This document shows, piece after piece, positions 17,526-26,186 of a stretch of DNA of 64,000 bases. Source of the DNA: Gimesia chilikensis (GTDB lineage Bacteria; Planctomycetota; Planctomycetia; Planctomycetales; Planctomycetaceae); contig NZ_CP036266.1 in assembly GCF_007744075.1 (NCBI RefSeq), forward strand, positions 1,791,655 through 1,855,654, given 5' to 3'. The translations under genes and the position numbers were made by a program. Within the stretch, counting starts at the first letter, position 1. Each line of letters opens with the position of its first letter. The notes below the pieces were generated by a model. The model saw only the letters and a program-made list of their open reading frames with translations. It was not told where the DNA came from and searched no databases.

Positions 17526-18746
17526 TCAGGCAAACTCCCGGTAATCATCGTCAACGGCGGTACACAAACGGGTAAAAATGTCGGGGACCGCACTTTGAAC
17601 GCGGTTCCAACTGGGGATAAACGGCGTTTCCATGGGGTTATCCAGGAAGTGAATCCCCGCTTTTAACACATTTTCTGCAAACAGCTCAACGGCTTTTTCT
17701 TCGTTATGAACATCCAGTGCGAGACCATTGATGATGGCATCGTTGCGGTAGGTCTCAATAAAGTCCAGTGCTATCCGGTAGTAGGTCGCCTTGATGGAGC
17801 GGAAGGTTTCCGTGGAAAAGACAACGCCATTGGTGGCGAGTTTGCGGAAGATGCCTTTCGAGATATCAATCGACATTTTCGAAAGCCCTGCCTGGGCATC
17901 ATCGACGGAGAGCTGTTGATGTTTGTGATCATAACGGTCAGCAATATCAACCTGGCACAAGCGGTTTGTCGAGTAGTTACGTTTGACTTCGGAGAGTACA
18001 CCGATTTCCAGCCCCCAGTCACTGGGAATGCGAATGTCGTTGATCACATCGGTACGGAACGAGAACTCCCCGGCCAGCGGGTAGCGGTAACTGTCGAGAT
18101 ATTCAAGATAATCCAGCGAGCCCAGAATTTTCTTCAAAGCGCGGAGCAGGGGAGTCACCAGCAGTCGGGTGACGCGACCGTTCATCTTATTATCCGCCAC
18201 GCGGGCATAATAGCCTTTGCAGAACTGGTAGTTGAAGCTGGGGTTGGCGACCGGGTAGATCAGGCGTGCGAGCATGCTGCGATCGTAAGTCAGAATATCG
18301 CAGTCGTGCAGTGCGACGGATGACGCGGTCCCCTGTGCGAGGACATACCCGAGACAGAACCAGACGTTGCAGCCTTTTCCGAGTTCGTTGGGCGCCAGTC
18401 CCTGGTTCTGCAGCAGCGTGTTGACTTCCTGCAGGCGGGGGCCGTCATTCCAGAGAATACGATGTTTCTGAGGCAGGCGACTGAAGAACTGGATCGCATG
18501 CTTGTATTGATTTTCGTCGGCCCGATCGAGTCCAATCACAATTTCCTGCAGGTAATTGACCTGTGCGAGTTCGGTGACAATTTTATCGAGGGCCGGGCCT
18601 TCCAGTTCGCTGTAGAGACAGGGAAGCACCAGGCTCATGGGGCGGATTTTGGAAAACTGGAGTAGCTCCGCTTCCATCTCTTCCAGCGATCGGGAAGAGA
18701 GATTATGCAGGGTCGTAATAATTCCGTTTTGGTAGAAGTCTCCCAT
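17526..18746 (-). CDS. gpgS: Glucosyl-3-phosphoglycerate synthase-like glycosyltransferase (GT81)
   Basis: This 406-residue protein has a GGAGA ribosome site before ATG 18746. [19 protein letters not shown] opens the nucleotide-binding region and [16 protein letters not shown] carries the DCD metal-binding motif. [19 protein letters not shown] and [13 protein letters not shown] match the phosphoglycerate- and acceptor-binding stretches of Gpg[12 protein letters not shown] is the other conserved block. Family knowledge: GpgS transfers glucose from an NDP-glucose to 3-phosphoglycerate. The related mannosyl enzyme (MpgS, GT55) has a different sequence pattern. It sits between the phosphatase and phosphorylase genes in one operon. 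Confidence 0.83.
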   Translation of the reverse strand: MGDFYQNGIITTLHNLSSRSLEEMEAELLQFSKIRPMSLVLPCLYSELEGPALDKIVTELAQVNYLQEIVIGLDRADENQYKHAIQFFSRLPQKHRILWNDGPRLQEVNTLLQNQGLAPNELGKGCNVWFCLGYVLAQGTASSVALHDCDILTYDRSMLARLIYPVANPSFNYQFCKGYYARVADNKMNGRVTRLLVTPLLRALKKILGSLDYLEYLDSYRYPLAGEFSFRTDVINDIRIPSDWGLEIGVLSEVKRNYSTNRLCQVDIADRYDHKHQQLSVDDAQAGLSKMSIDISKGIFRKLATNGVVFSTETFRSIKATYYRIALDFIETYRNDAIINGLALDVHNEEKAVELFAENVLKAGIHFLDNPMETPFIPSWNRVQSAVPDIFTRLCTAVDDDYREFA

Positions 18747-18791
18747 ACCAGATCTCCATGATCAATGTTTGAGCGCAACAACACGGGATGA

Positions 18792-19688
18792 TCAGATTTG
18801 TTCGTCATCCAGTATTTGGGTCAACGCAGTGGCCCAGCCTTGTGGACCGGTTTCGTCAGTGATTATGACCGCAGACTGCTGTTCAAGATCAGGAGGTTCA
18901 TGATGGGAAGAGCGCACAATGACCGCGATGTCTGCTGTTTTCAGCATGGCCACATCATTCTGGCTGTCACCCAGCGCTACAAATCGGGGCACACGTTGAT
19001 CAGCCGATGCAAACCAGTTGCGAAACCATTGCAGACATTTTCCTTTGTCACACGCACCAATCACATGCACAAACCGGCCGCCACGCAGCAGCCGTAGACC
19101 ATGATTGGCAATCAGTGCTTCAAACTTACGCAATTGATGTGCCGAGTCCTGCCAAATCAGGGGTTCGGAGAATTCACGGGTCATAGCCCGTCGGGCTGCA
19201 CTTTCCGATAGTCCCGTATATTCAATGACTTCAGCGACTTCCATATCTGCAAATCCGGTAAACAGGAATTTTTCCTCCACCCGGATTTTTTGAATCAAAG
19301 TCAGAATTTCGGAGCGGACTGCCCCCAGAATGTGCACGTGGTCTCCTGAATTTTGAGCAGAGTTCTCCGCCAGGAAGTCGGCAGGCAGATAAAGTGCTGA
19401 TCCATTTTCTACAACATAGGGATCTGAATTTTCCAGTTCATTGCGCAAACTCATCAGCTCCGCTGCCGTTTTGCTCGTATTGAGCATCAGAGGAATTCCG
19501 GCTTTCTTGAGACGTTCCATCACAGGGATCGCGGGGGCATAGGAATAGGTATCATGATCCAGCAGAGTGCCATCCAGGTCAGTCATGATCACGAGTGGCG
19601 GTGTTGTAGTCGGCTGATGGGGAGTTTGGGCGTTCATGAGCAGTGAATGATTCAAAGAGACAGGTACAGAGTTCAGAAGGGAGCGCAT
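18792..19688 (-). CDS. HAD phosphatase, glucosyl/mannosyl-3-phosphoglycerate phosphatase type
   Basis: The frame is 298 residues from ATG 19688. An internal ATG at 19637 would give 281 residues and a more usual family N-terminus, and neither has a clear ribosome site. HAD motif 1 is IMTDLDGTLLDHDTYSY, with the DLDGT nucleophile. Motif 2 is LNTSKTAAEL, motif 3 includes the lysine of CDKGKCLQWF, and motif 4 is ALGDSQNDVAML. NTSKT, ENGSAL and the CDKGKC motif are typical of the mannosyl-3-phosphoglycerate phosphatase family. As first gene of the operon it should remove the phosphate made by the GT81 enzyme, giving free glucosylglycerate, a compatible solute. Confidence 0.82.
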   Translation of the reverse strand: MRSLLNSVPVSLNHSLLMNAQTPHQPTTTPPLVIMTDLDGTLLDHDTYSYAPAIPVMERLKKAGIPLMLNTSKTAAELMSLRNELENSDPYVVENGSALYLPADFLAENSAQNSGDHVHILGAVRSEILTLIQKIRVEEKFLFTGFADMEVAEVIEYTGLSESAARRAMTREFSEPLIWQDSAHQLRKFEALIANHGLRLLRGGRFVHVIGACDKGKCLQWFRNWFASADQRVPRFVALGDSQNDVAMLKTADIAVIVRSSHHEPPDLEQQSAVIITDETGPQGWATALTQILDDEQI

Positions 19689-19690
19689 GG

Positions 19691-19742
19691 ATCACGAAAC
19701 GTGATTGTGCACGATCATAGCAGGATCACGACAGTCAAACAA
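19691..19742 (-). promoter_or_regulatory. Promoter and operator-like palindrome of the glucosylglycerate operon
   Basis: On the minus strand TATGAT (19714-19719, five of six) is preceded by a 17-base spacer and TTGTTT (19737-19742, three of six). Immediately downstream, at the expected transcription start, lies the perfect palindrome ATCACGAAACGTGAT (19691-19705; arms ATCACG/CGTGAT around AAA). A site at +1 is the classical place for a repressor. The cognate regulator is not identifiable in the window. Confidence 0.5.
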
Positions 19743-19889
19743 ACTGGCTGAATTTGCAGGAAGTTCGTACAAAAGCAGACATCCTCTCTGCTGAGTTTTC
19801 AGACTGAATCGGAGTTGCTACACTGAAATCAGTAATTACTTTAATAAGTTCACAAATTCGCAGACTAATCTTTCTAGTGGTGATCGCTC

Positions 19890-22800
19890 ATGCTGAGGTC
19901 GTTAATAACGTTCGGACTCGTATTGGTTTTCCTTTCATCTCCCTTCACTGCAGAGGCCGCTGAACCGGCCAGTCAAGATCTGCAGGAACCCTGGCAGTCG
20001 CAGTACACAAAGGAGAACGCGACCGGCAAGCATGTGCTGGGGTTATGGACCTTTGATGGAGAGAAGCCCGGTGCAGATTTTTCAGGACATAAGCTGGACG
20101 CCACTTTTGATGGGGCTGAGATTGAACCCAAGGGCCGTTTCGGAGCCGCGATGCGTTCCTTTCCCGGTTTTCCGGTGATTGATAAGCGTCACTGGGCAAT
20201 GGTGTCCGACTCGCCACACCTCTCACCCCGCGGTGCTTTCACCCTGGAGATGTGGATCAAGCCGGAAAAAGATATCGTAAAAGCTGCGACTCCTTATTTG
20301 CTGGATAAAAAATATGTCAGCGACACTGATTACCAGCTGGTGTTTACTCCCGCAGGGCGTACCGGCTCGCGGACTTTAAAGGCAGTCCTGGGGTTTGGTA
20401 ACAAATCTGAGACCTGGTTTTCGAACCCAATGCAGCTCGAGCCCGAGACCTGGTATCACGTTGTGTTTCTGTACAATGGCGCGGGACGCGGTCGATTTCT
20501 GATTAACGGAATTCCCTGGGGGGAAAAGACCGTTAACGATGTGGGCGCGGTCGCAGCCGGTTCCCGTTATCTCACAATCGGAGATCGAACCGGAAGTAAT
20601 TACGGCGGCTTTCCGGGACTGATCGATCAGGTGCGGATCAGTGAAGGGGAACTCGAATTTCGCCCCGTCCGTTTCGAACGGATTTCAGAGCGATCCTGTT
20701 TTGTCCGCATGGAACCCGAACGGACGCTCGATTTTGAGGTCACGAATTTGCAGCGAAAGCTTCTACCGGAAGCGACGGTTACCTGGTCTCTCAACGGACT
20801 GGTGCAGGGGACATCGACGCTGAAAAACCTGGAACCGGGGCAACCCCGCAAGGTTTCCTTTCCCTTAAATACCGCTTTACGCCCCGACAAGTATGAACTG
20901 AAAGCAGAACTGGAAACGGATAAGGAGACAGGGACAACAGCCGAGGCTTCGTTTCCGATCCAGATCGTCTCCCGCCCTCTGCCGGACCGGTTCCCGGTCG
21001 TGATGTGGGGAGCCGGGATCAATGAAATCGATCGCCTGAAAGAAATTGGTTTCACGCATGCCGCAGGTGTGCGGGCGAATTATTCCAAGATCTGGCAGGC
21101 TGGCAAGCCGACACTCGCCGATGACAAAGAACAGGTCCAGGCCCTGCGTGAGGGGCTGGATCGAGGGTTGGCAAACGGGGTTTCCTTTTATGCAGGACTT
21201 TCTCCCGGAGCCTGGTTGCGGAGCCAGGAGAAATTACAGCGAGTCAGCCGGGATGGAACACACCATGAGAGCCGGGAAGATATCTGCCCGCTGTTTCCAG
21301 AGATCAAAGAGTTTTGTTACAACGTGGGTGTTTCGGTTGCCGAAACGTATGGAGATTATCCTGCCTACGATTCTGCACTGCTGCATACCGAAGTTCGCGG
21401 GCATTCGCGTCCCTGTTTTCACGAGCATGACCGGGCCGCGTTCCGTAAATTTGCCGGGATTGATATTCCCGCAGAAGCAGGACCGCCACGGGGCGTGGAT
21501 TATAAAAAACTGAAGGACTTCCCGTCGGACCGGGTCATCAAAGATGACAATCCGCTGTATGTCTATTACAAGTGGCACTGGAAGACCGGCGATGGCTGGA
21601 ACGATCTGAACAGCGATCTGGAGCGGGGACTGAACTCGACCGACGACAAGATCTGGACCTGGTACGACCCCGCAATGCGGGTAGCGAGTGTGTTTGGTTC
21701 AGGGGGGGATGTCGATTATCTTTCACACTGGACTTATACCTACCCCGATCCGATTCGAATTAACGTGGTACTGGATGAATTGTTCGCCATGGCTCGCGGT
21801 TCCAGCAAGCATCAGGATGTGATGAAGATGACACAGATCATCTGGTATCGTTCACAGACTGCGCCACAGCCGAAGAAGACCGACAAAGACACTCCTCCCC
21901 TGGCAAGCTGGGAACGGGAGCAACCAGACGCGCCTTTTATTACAATCGCCCCCATGCAGTTACGCGAGGCGTTCTGGGCCAAGATTTCGCGCCCGATTAA
22001 AGGCATCATGTATCATGGCTGGCAGTCGCTGGTACCCACGGAATCGACCAGCGGTTATCGTTATACCAATCCCCAGACGCAGCATGAACTCAAACGGTTG
22101 ATTCATGATGTGGTACAGCCACTGGGACCTGCACTGAAGCAGATTCCCGCTCCCCGTAATGACATTGCCTACTATGAAAGTTTTGCAGCCCAGGTCTTTG
22201 CGCGACGGGGAACGTATGGCTGGAACGGTTACTGGCTGGGTGATGCCCATCAAATGCTGCAGTGGGCTGGATTACAGACCGATGTGGTCTTCGACGAATC
22301 AATTCAACAGCATGGACTGGATCAATATAAAGTACTGTTCATGATGGATTGTGATGTGGTGACCGAATCTATATTAAAAGAAATCAAAGCCTTCCAGCAG
22401 CGGGGAGGCATTGTGGTCGCCGACGAGCATGTCGCTCCGGGAGTGAAGCCGGACCTGGTCATCACTTCATACAGAAGGACCGGAAATGCGGAGCAGGACA
22501 AACAGGAGCTGCAGAAGAAGGCATTGGAACTGCGTCAGTCGCTGGCGGGCAAGTATGAACGGTACCTGGATTCGTCGAATCCAGACGTGATTCCTTACTG
22601 TCGTCGAGGTAAGGCTGCGGACTACCTGTTCGTGGTCAATGATCGACGTGAATTTGGCGACTACGTGGGCCAGCATGGACGCGTTATGGAAAACGGTTTG
22701 CCTGCTGATACAACTCTGACACTGAATCGTCCTGCAGGTCACATGTATGACCTGGTACGTCACCAGCCTGTGTCTGTGAAACAGGTAGCAGGCAAGCAGG

Positions 22801-23225
22801 CGGCAGGGGTTCAACTGGCACCGGGAGCCGGAGGAATTTACCTGGTAACCGATCAGCCTGTTTCTGGTGTGACCGTGAAGGTGCCTGAAAAACTCAAACG
22901 GGGTGAGAGTGGCACTGTATCCCTCAGTGTCGTCGATCCGCAGGGGCAGCCGGTGTCGGCAGTGATCCCGGTCGAGGTTTCGATCGAAGATGCCGAGGGA
23001 CGCCTGGCCGAGTTTTCCGGTTATCGGGCTTTGGTCGATGGGAAACAGGATTTCCAGATTCAGATTGCTCCCAATGACAAAGCTGGAATCTGGTGTGTCC
23101 GCGTCAAAGAACTGGCTTCGGGAAAGAGCACCTCTACCTTTTTCCGGGTGAGCGATGACAACTCTGCAGTGAAACCGCACGGGCGGAATATCAAAGGCTT
23201 CAATCCAGAACAGCCCGCCGGCTAA
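19890..23225 (+). CDS. Large secreted LamG-domain protein, possible glycoside hydrolase
   Basis: This is 1111 residues with a signal peptide at 1-24 (ending TAEAAEPA). Residues about 50-250 are a concanavalin-A-like LamG domain: LGLWTFDGEKPGADFSGHKL, then FTLEMWIKP and GFPGLIDQVRISEGELEF. The middle, about 360-800, has barrel-like segments (FPVVMWGAGINEIDRLKEIG, GVSFYAGLSPG, then SALLHTEVRGHSRPCF). A GATase-like or beta-galactosidase-like segment follows at about 790-870 (DVVFDESIQQHG). The C-terminus resembles a beta-sandwich. Inference: an extracellular enzyme acting on a polysaccharide. Catalytic residues cannot be assigned with confidence. Confidence 0.72.
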   Translation: MLRSLITFGLVLVFLSSPFTAEAAEPASQDLQEPWQSQYTKENATGKHVLGLWTFDGEKPGADFSGHKLDATFDGAEIEPKGRFGAAMRSFPGFPVIDKRHWAMVSDSPHLSPRGAFTLEMWIKPEKDIVKAATPYLLDKKYVSDTDYQLVFTPAGRTGSRTLKAVLGFGNKSETWFSNPMQLEPETWYHVVFLYNGAGRGRFLINGIPWGEKTVNDVGAVAAGSRYLTIGDRTGSNYGGFPGLIDQVRISEGELEFRPVRFERISERSCFVRMEPERTLDFEVTNLQRKLLPEATVTWSLNGLVQGTSTLKNLEPGQPRKVSFPLNTALRPDKYELKAELETDKETGTTAEASFPIQIVSRPLPDRFPVVMWGAGINEIDRLKEIGFTHAAGVRANYSKIWQAGKPTLADDKEQVQALREGLDRGLANGVSFYAGLSPGAWLRSQEKLQRVSRDGTHHESREDICPLFPEIKEFCYNVGVSVAETYGDYPAYDSALLHTEVRGHSRPCFHEHDRAAFRKFAGIDIPAEAGPPRGVDYKKLKDFPSDRVIKDDNPLYVYYKWHWKTGDGWNDLNSDLERGLNSTDDKIWTWYDPAMRVASVFGSGGDVDYLSHWTYTYPDPIRINVVLDELFAMARGSSKHQDVMKMTQIIWYRSQTAPQPKKTDKDTPPLASWEREQPDAPFITIAPMQLREAFWAKISRPIKGIMYHGWQSLVPTESTSGYRYTNPQTQHELKRLIHDVVQPLGPALKQIPAPRNDIAYYESFAAQVFARRGTYGWNGYWLGDAHQMLQWAGLQTDVVFDESIQQHGLDQYKVLFMMDCDVVTESILKEIKAFQQRGGIVVADEHVAPGVKPDLVITSYRRTGNAEQDKQELQKKALELRQSLAGKYERYLDSSNPDVIPYCRRGKAADYLFVVNDRREFGDYVGQHGRVMENGLPADTTLTLNRPAGHMYDLVRHQPVSVKQVAGKQAAGVQLAPGAGGIYLVTDQPVSGVTVKVPEKLKRGESGTVSLSVVDPQGQPVSAVIPVEVSIEDAEGRLAEFSGYRALVDGKQDFQIQIAPNDKAGIWCVRVKELASGKSTSTFFRVSDDNSAVKPHGRNIKGFNPEQPAG

Positions 23226-23682
23226 GATCCGCCTGAAAAGGCAGGGGGCATTGGTGTCATGCCTCCCTGCCACAATGCTTTCTTATAGAACATTCTGCTC
23301 CCTGAAATACGGGCGGACAGGTTCACTGCTGCGCCGATTCACAGGAATTCCCTCGATTCAGAGCCTTTCTGAAAATTAGTTTTCTTGATGTAACTCACAT
23401 TTCGAATTCACGAAACATTAATCTGAAAAATTATTTGTGTGCTTTACCCCTCGCTCGTCGGGGCTTTTTTTTTGCGAATTTCTGTGAGTGTATTTTCTTC
23501 ATTTGCTCACAGATTCTTAATAAATCAGCTCTAAGATGCCTTCCAAATCTGATGTGATTTCAAACGCGTCAGGTTTAGTTTTCCGCGGAAAGCTGACTTT
23601 GGTCGAGTGGACTGCAAGTCGCTTTCTCCTTCCTCACAAAACTGTTTCGGTGCACTGAAATGGCTTTGGTGTAATTTTCAAT
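23226..23682. other. Non-coding stretch between LamG gene and membrane protein
   Basis: About 457 bases. Apart from the candidate terminator at 23447-23472 no gene, tRNA or strong repeat is visible. The bases before 23683 contain no clear ribosome binding site. Confidence 0.5.
23447..23472 (+). terminator. Candidate rho-independent terminator
   Basis: CCCC (23447-23450) pairs with GGGG (23460-23463) around a nine-base loop and is followed by C and nine T. The stem is short but the T-run is long. It lies about 220 bases after the LamG gene and 210 before the next gene. Confidence 0.4.
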
Positions 23683-24714
23683 ATGTCACAAGTTTCCTCA
23701 ACAACTTTTTTGCCAGAGGCGGTTTCAGAACCTTCTGCAGCTGTGACGGGCCAGTTCCGTGAATCGTTGCGATCCGCCTGGCTGGTCGATCCTAAATATG
23801 ATCTGTTGTTTCTGGTGAACCTGGGCTGGCCTTTGCTCGTACTGCTGCAGTGGTGGGGCGGGCTGGAAATTCAGAGTGGGATCAGCTTCTGGCAGGTCTA
23901 TTTCATAACGACGCCGCACCGCTGGATTACGCCGGCATTACTGTTCATGGAACGCGATCGCCTGGAAGCAAATCGAAACAAATACATCCTGATCACAGTC
24001 TGTCTGCTGACCATTCCGCTGGCGGTCAAAATTTCCACCGGAGCGCTGACCTGTCTGTTAACCATTGATTATATCTGGAACGCGTGGCACTTCGCTGCTC
24101 AGCATCATGGAATCTACAGCATCTATGGTCGGAAGACCGGGGGGATATCTCCTCGACGGTCGCGTATCGACAAATGGCTGATGCGGAGTTTTCTGCTGTA
24201 TGTCACGCTTCGGATCGCCAGCTGGGCTTCGTGGGGCAGTTCCACACCGGGGTGGGGAATCCTTGATTCTCTGTTTGCGACAATCCCGATCGGAATGATG
24301 TTGCGTGAATTCTGGCAGTTGCGGGCTCAGACTGTGGGCCGCTGTCTGTATTTTACGAGTGTGATGACGCTTTACCTTGCAATGCTGGGGGCAGTGGTGG
24401 CCCGAAGTCCAATGCTGCTGCTGGTACTGACCACGGCCTCTGCTCTGTTTCATTCGATTGAATATCTGGCGATTGTCAGTTGGGCCGTTGACCGGACGAA
24501 CCAGTCTGGAAAACCAACGACTGATCTGTTTAAACGACTCATGCCTCGCTGGGGAATGATTCTGGCGGTCTTCATAGTCATTCTGGGGATGGGGGCCTGG
24601 CTGATGCAGACCCATCTGATGGAACTCTGGCTGACCGCAAACCTGATCATGGCCTTTCTGCACTATGCCTATGATGGTCTGATCTGGAAATCACGGAAGG
24701 CGGTAACGACATGA
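23683..24714 (+). CDS. Histidine-rich polytopic membrane protein, unrecognised
   Basis: This 343-residue protein has about eight to nine hydrophobic helices from residue 45 onward. Conserved-looking polar motifs fall at helix ends: TPHRWITPALLF, WNAWHFAAQHHGIYSIYG, LFHSIEYLAIVSWAV and FLHYAYDGLIWK. The four histidine clusters, paired with D/E, look like ligands of a metal centre or cofactor in the membrane. No named family is recognised with certainty. Its stop overlaps the start of the next gene by four bases (ATGA), so the two are translationally coupled and probably act together. Confidence 0.75.
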   Translation: MSQVSSTTFLPEAVSEPSAAVTGQFRESLRSAWLVDPKYDLLFLVNLGWPLLVLLQWWGGLEIQSGISFWQVYFITTPHRWITPALLFMERDRLEANRNKYILITVCLLTIPLAVKISTGALTCLLTIDYIWNAWHFAAQHHGIYSIYGRKTGGISPRRSRIDKWLMRSFLLYVTLRIASWASWGSSTPGWGILDSLFATIPIGMMLREFWQLRAQTVGRCLYFTSVMTLYLAMLGAVVARSPMLLLVLTTASALFHSIEYLAIVSWAVDRTNQSGKPTTDLFKRLMPRWGMILAVFIVILGMGAWLMQTHLMELWLTANLIMAFLHYAYDGLIWKSRKAVTT

Positions 24715-26003
24715 ATGCACGTCAGTCCAAGTCACAGAATCTGAATGAGAATTCCACGTCTGACCTGATCAAATATAACTCCGTTCCCGACAGAACTGTC
24801 CCGATTGTTGCAGGGCTGTTTATTGCCTGTCTGTCAGGCTGGTGGGCACAGAGCATCCGCAACTCAGGTGGCCTAAGCCTGCCTTATGCTCGGGCCGACA
24901 TCACGATTGTCAACTTTCTCTGTGTGCTGCCACTGGCGATTGTAGTAACAGAGTGGATGCAGGGCGTGCTCAAATACCACAGTCCGGGGCTCTTTAAGAT
25001 TGTGAACCTGATCGCGCTGACCGGGACCGCCGGGATTCTCGTTTTTCTCTTCAGCAGCAGCCATGCCAGCGTGGCACTTAGTGAATACGATGCCTGGGAA
25101 TCATTTATTCTGAGGCCCGTGATTGCATTCTGGCTGATTCTATCGTTGATCCTGCTGACAGGCAGGTTCTTCCGGACGGAAATCCCGCAAGGTTCCGTGC
25201 GGGCAGGTAAACTCGTGTGGAGCACGGTCTGTTTGACGGCATTGTTGGTTCCCGTGTTTTATATTCAGTCCCGCGTGGATGAAATGGCGCAACAGGTAGA
25301 CGAATATCTGGGGAGCGGTCGACTGGGTGATGCCAGGCAAGTTGTACGCGAGGTCTGTATTCTTTCTCCCTGGGGCAAGATTGGAGGACAGCCTGCCGAT
25401 GACGTAGCACGCGATCTGGATCATGACTGCTTTGGTGTAGAGCGGAGCCTGGCATACATGAACCAGCAGACATCCCACAATGAAGAGTCGACCTACCATC
25501 GTGCCCGGTTGCTGGCCATCCTCGGGGAAGATCAGTCAGCCATTGATCTACTGTTACCCTGGTATGACAAATCCACGGTCAGCCCGCTGACCAGCCAGTT
25601 ACTCGGCAACCTCTATCAACAGCAGCAGCATTGGGCCGAAAGTCAGCAGGCATATCGCCGGGCATTACAGGCCTGGGAAAAGTTACCAGCTTCCGAACAG
25701 CAGCAGGCAGGCGTTGTAGCCTCCTGGAAAGGGATTGCATTTGCTGAACGAAAACGAGGGAACTATGAAGCAGCAGAAACTGCGTATCTATCGGCGTTGT
25801 CGCTGGCTCCCACAGCGGACCAGCACTTTCTTCTCGCGCAATATTACGAAGATACGCAACAGACAGCGAAAGCACGAGAATACGCTCATCAGGCGATGGC
25901 ACTTGATGCGACTCGCTACGGGCAGTCTGGGCAGAAACTGATTACCTCTTTGCAGCAGCAACACTTTGGCTGTCTGCAGGTCTGGCGGAATGGAGAGTTT
26001 TAA
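24711..26003 (+). CDS. Membrane protein with C-terminal tetratricopeptide repeats
   Basis: This is 430 residues. Five hydrophobic helices lie within about 25-185: PIVAGLFIACLSGWWAQSI is first, then VNFLCVLPLAIVVTEW and others. The second half is helical with TPR motifs: LLGNLYQQQQHWAESQQAYR, WKGIAFAERKRGNYEAAETA and HFLLAQYYEDTQQTAKAREY. The TPR part probably faces the periplasm or cytoplasm as a protein-binding platform. It starts inside the stop of the histidine-rich membrane protein, pointing to a two-protein membrane complex. Function unknown. Confidence 0.75.
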   Translation: MNARQSKSQNLNENSTSDLIKYNSVPDRTVPIVAGLFIACLSGWWAQSIRNSGGLSLPYARADITIVNFLCVLPLAIVVTEWMQGVLKYHSPGLFKIVNLIALTGTAGILVFLFSSSHASVALSEYDAWESFILRPVIAFWLILSLILLTGRFFRTEIPQGSVRAGKLVWSTVCLTALLVPVFYIQSRVDEMAQQVDEYLGSGRLGDARQVVREVCILSPWGKIGGQPADDVARDLDHDCFGVERSLAYMNQQTSHNEESTYHRARLLAILGEDQSAIDLLLPWYDKSTVSPLTSQLLGNLYQQQQHWAESQQAYRRALQAWEKLPASEQQQAGVVASWKGIAFAERKRGNYEAAETAYLSALSLAPTADQHFLLAQYYEDTQQTAKAREYAHQAMALDATRYGQSGQKLITSLQQQHFGCLQVWRNGEF

Positions 26004-26093
26004 CCACGGTCAGGCAATGGAAATCGAGAGTCTAAAAGCTGCTGATCCATCAGGGATCAGGGCATTCTGATTTGAGATTGTTTGAGATGTTTT

Positions 26094-26117
26094 ACCGAAT
26101 CTGGAAACGTATTCGGT
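26094..26117. terminator. Hairpin between TPR gene and DUF1559 gene
   Basis: ACCGAAT (26094-26100) and ATTCGGT (26111-26117) form a perfect seven-base-pair stem with a ten-base loop. No T-run follows, so it may be a weak terminator or part of the leader of the downstream gene. Confidence 0.3.
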
Positions 26118-26186
26118 GCTGAGAGTATGGTCTTATTGTTCTCAAAAATATTTTTCTTTGTTTAACTAAGAAGGAGAGTCTTACCA

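Noticed and set aside
17522..17593. Longer N-terminus for the GH13_18 phosphorylase
   Set aside because: It would overlap the end of gpgS by about 70 bases and adds no family sequence.
17706..18323. 205-codon plus-strand frame opposite gpgS
   Set aside because: Antisense to a gene with a clear DCD glycosyltransferase motif.
22467..23273. 268-codon minus-strand frame opposite the LamG-domain gene
   Set aside because: Shadow of the coding strand; low-complexity antisense composition.
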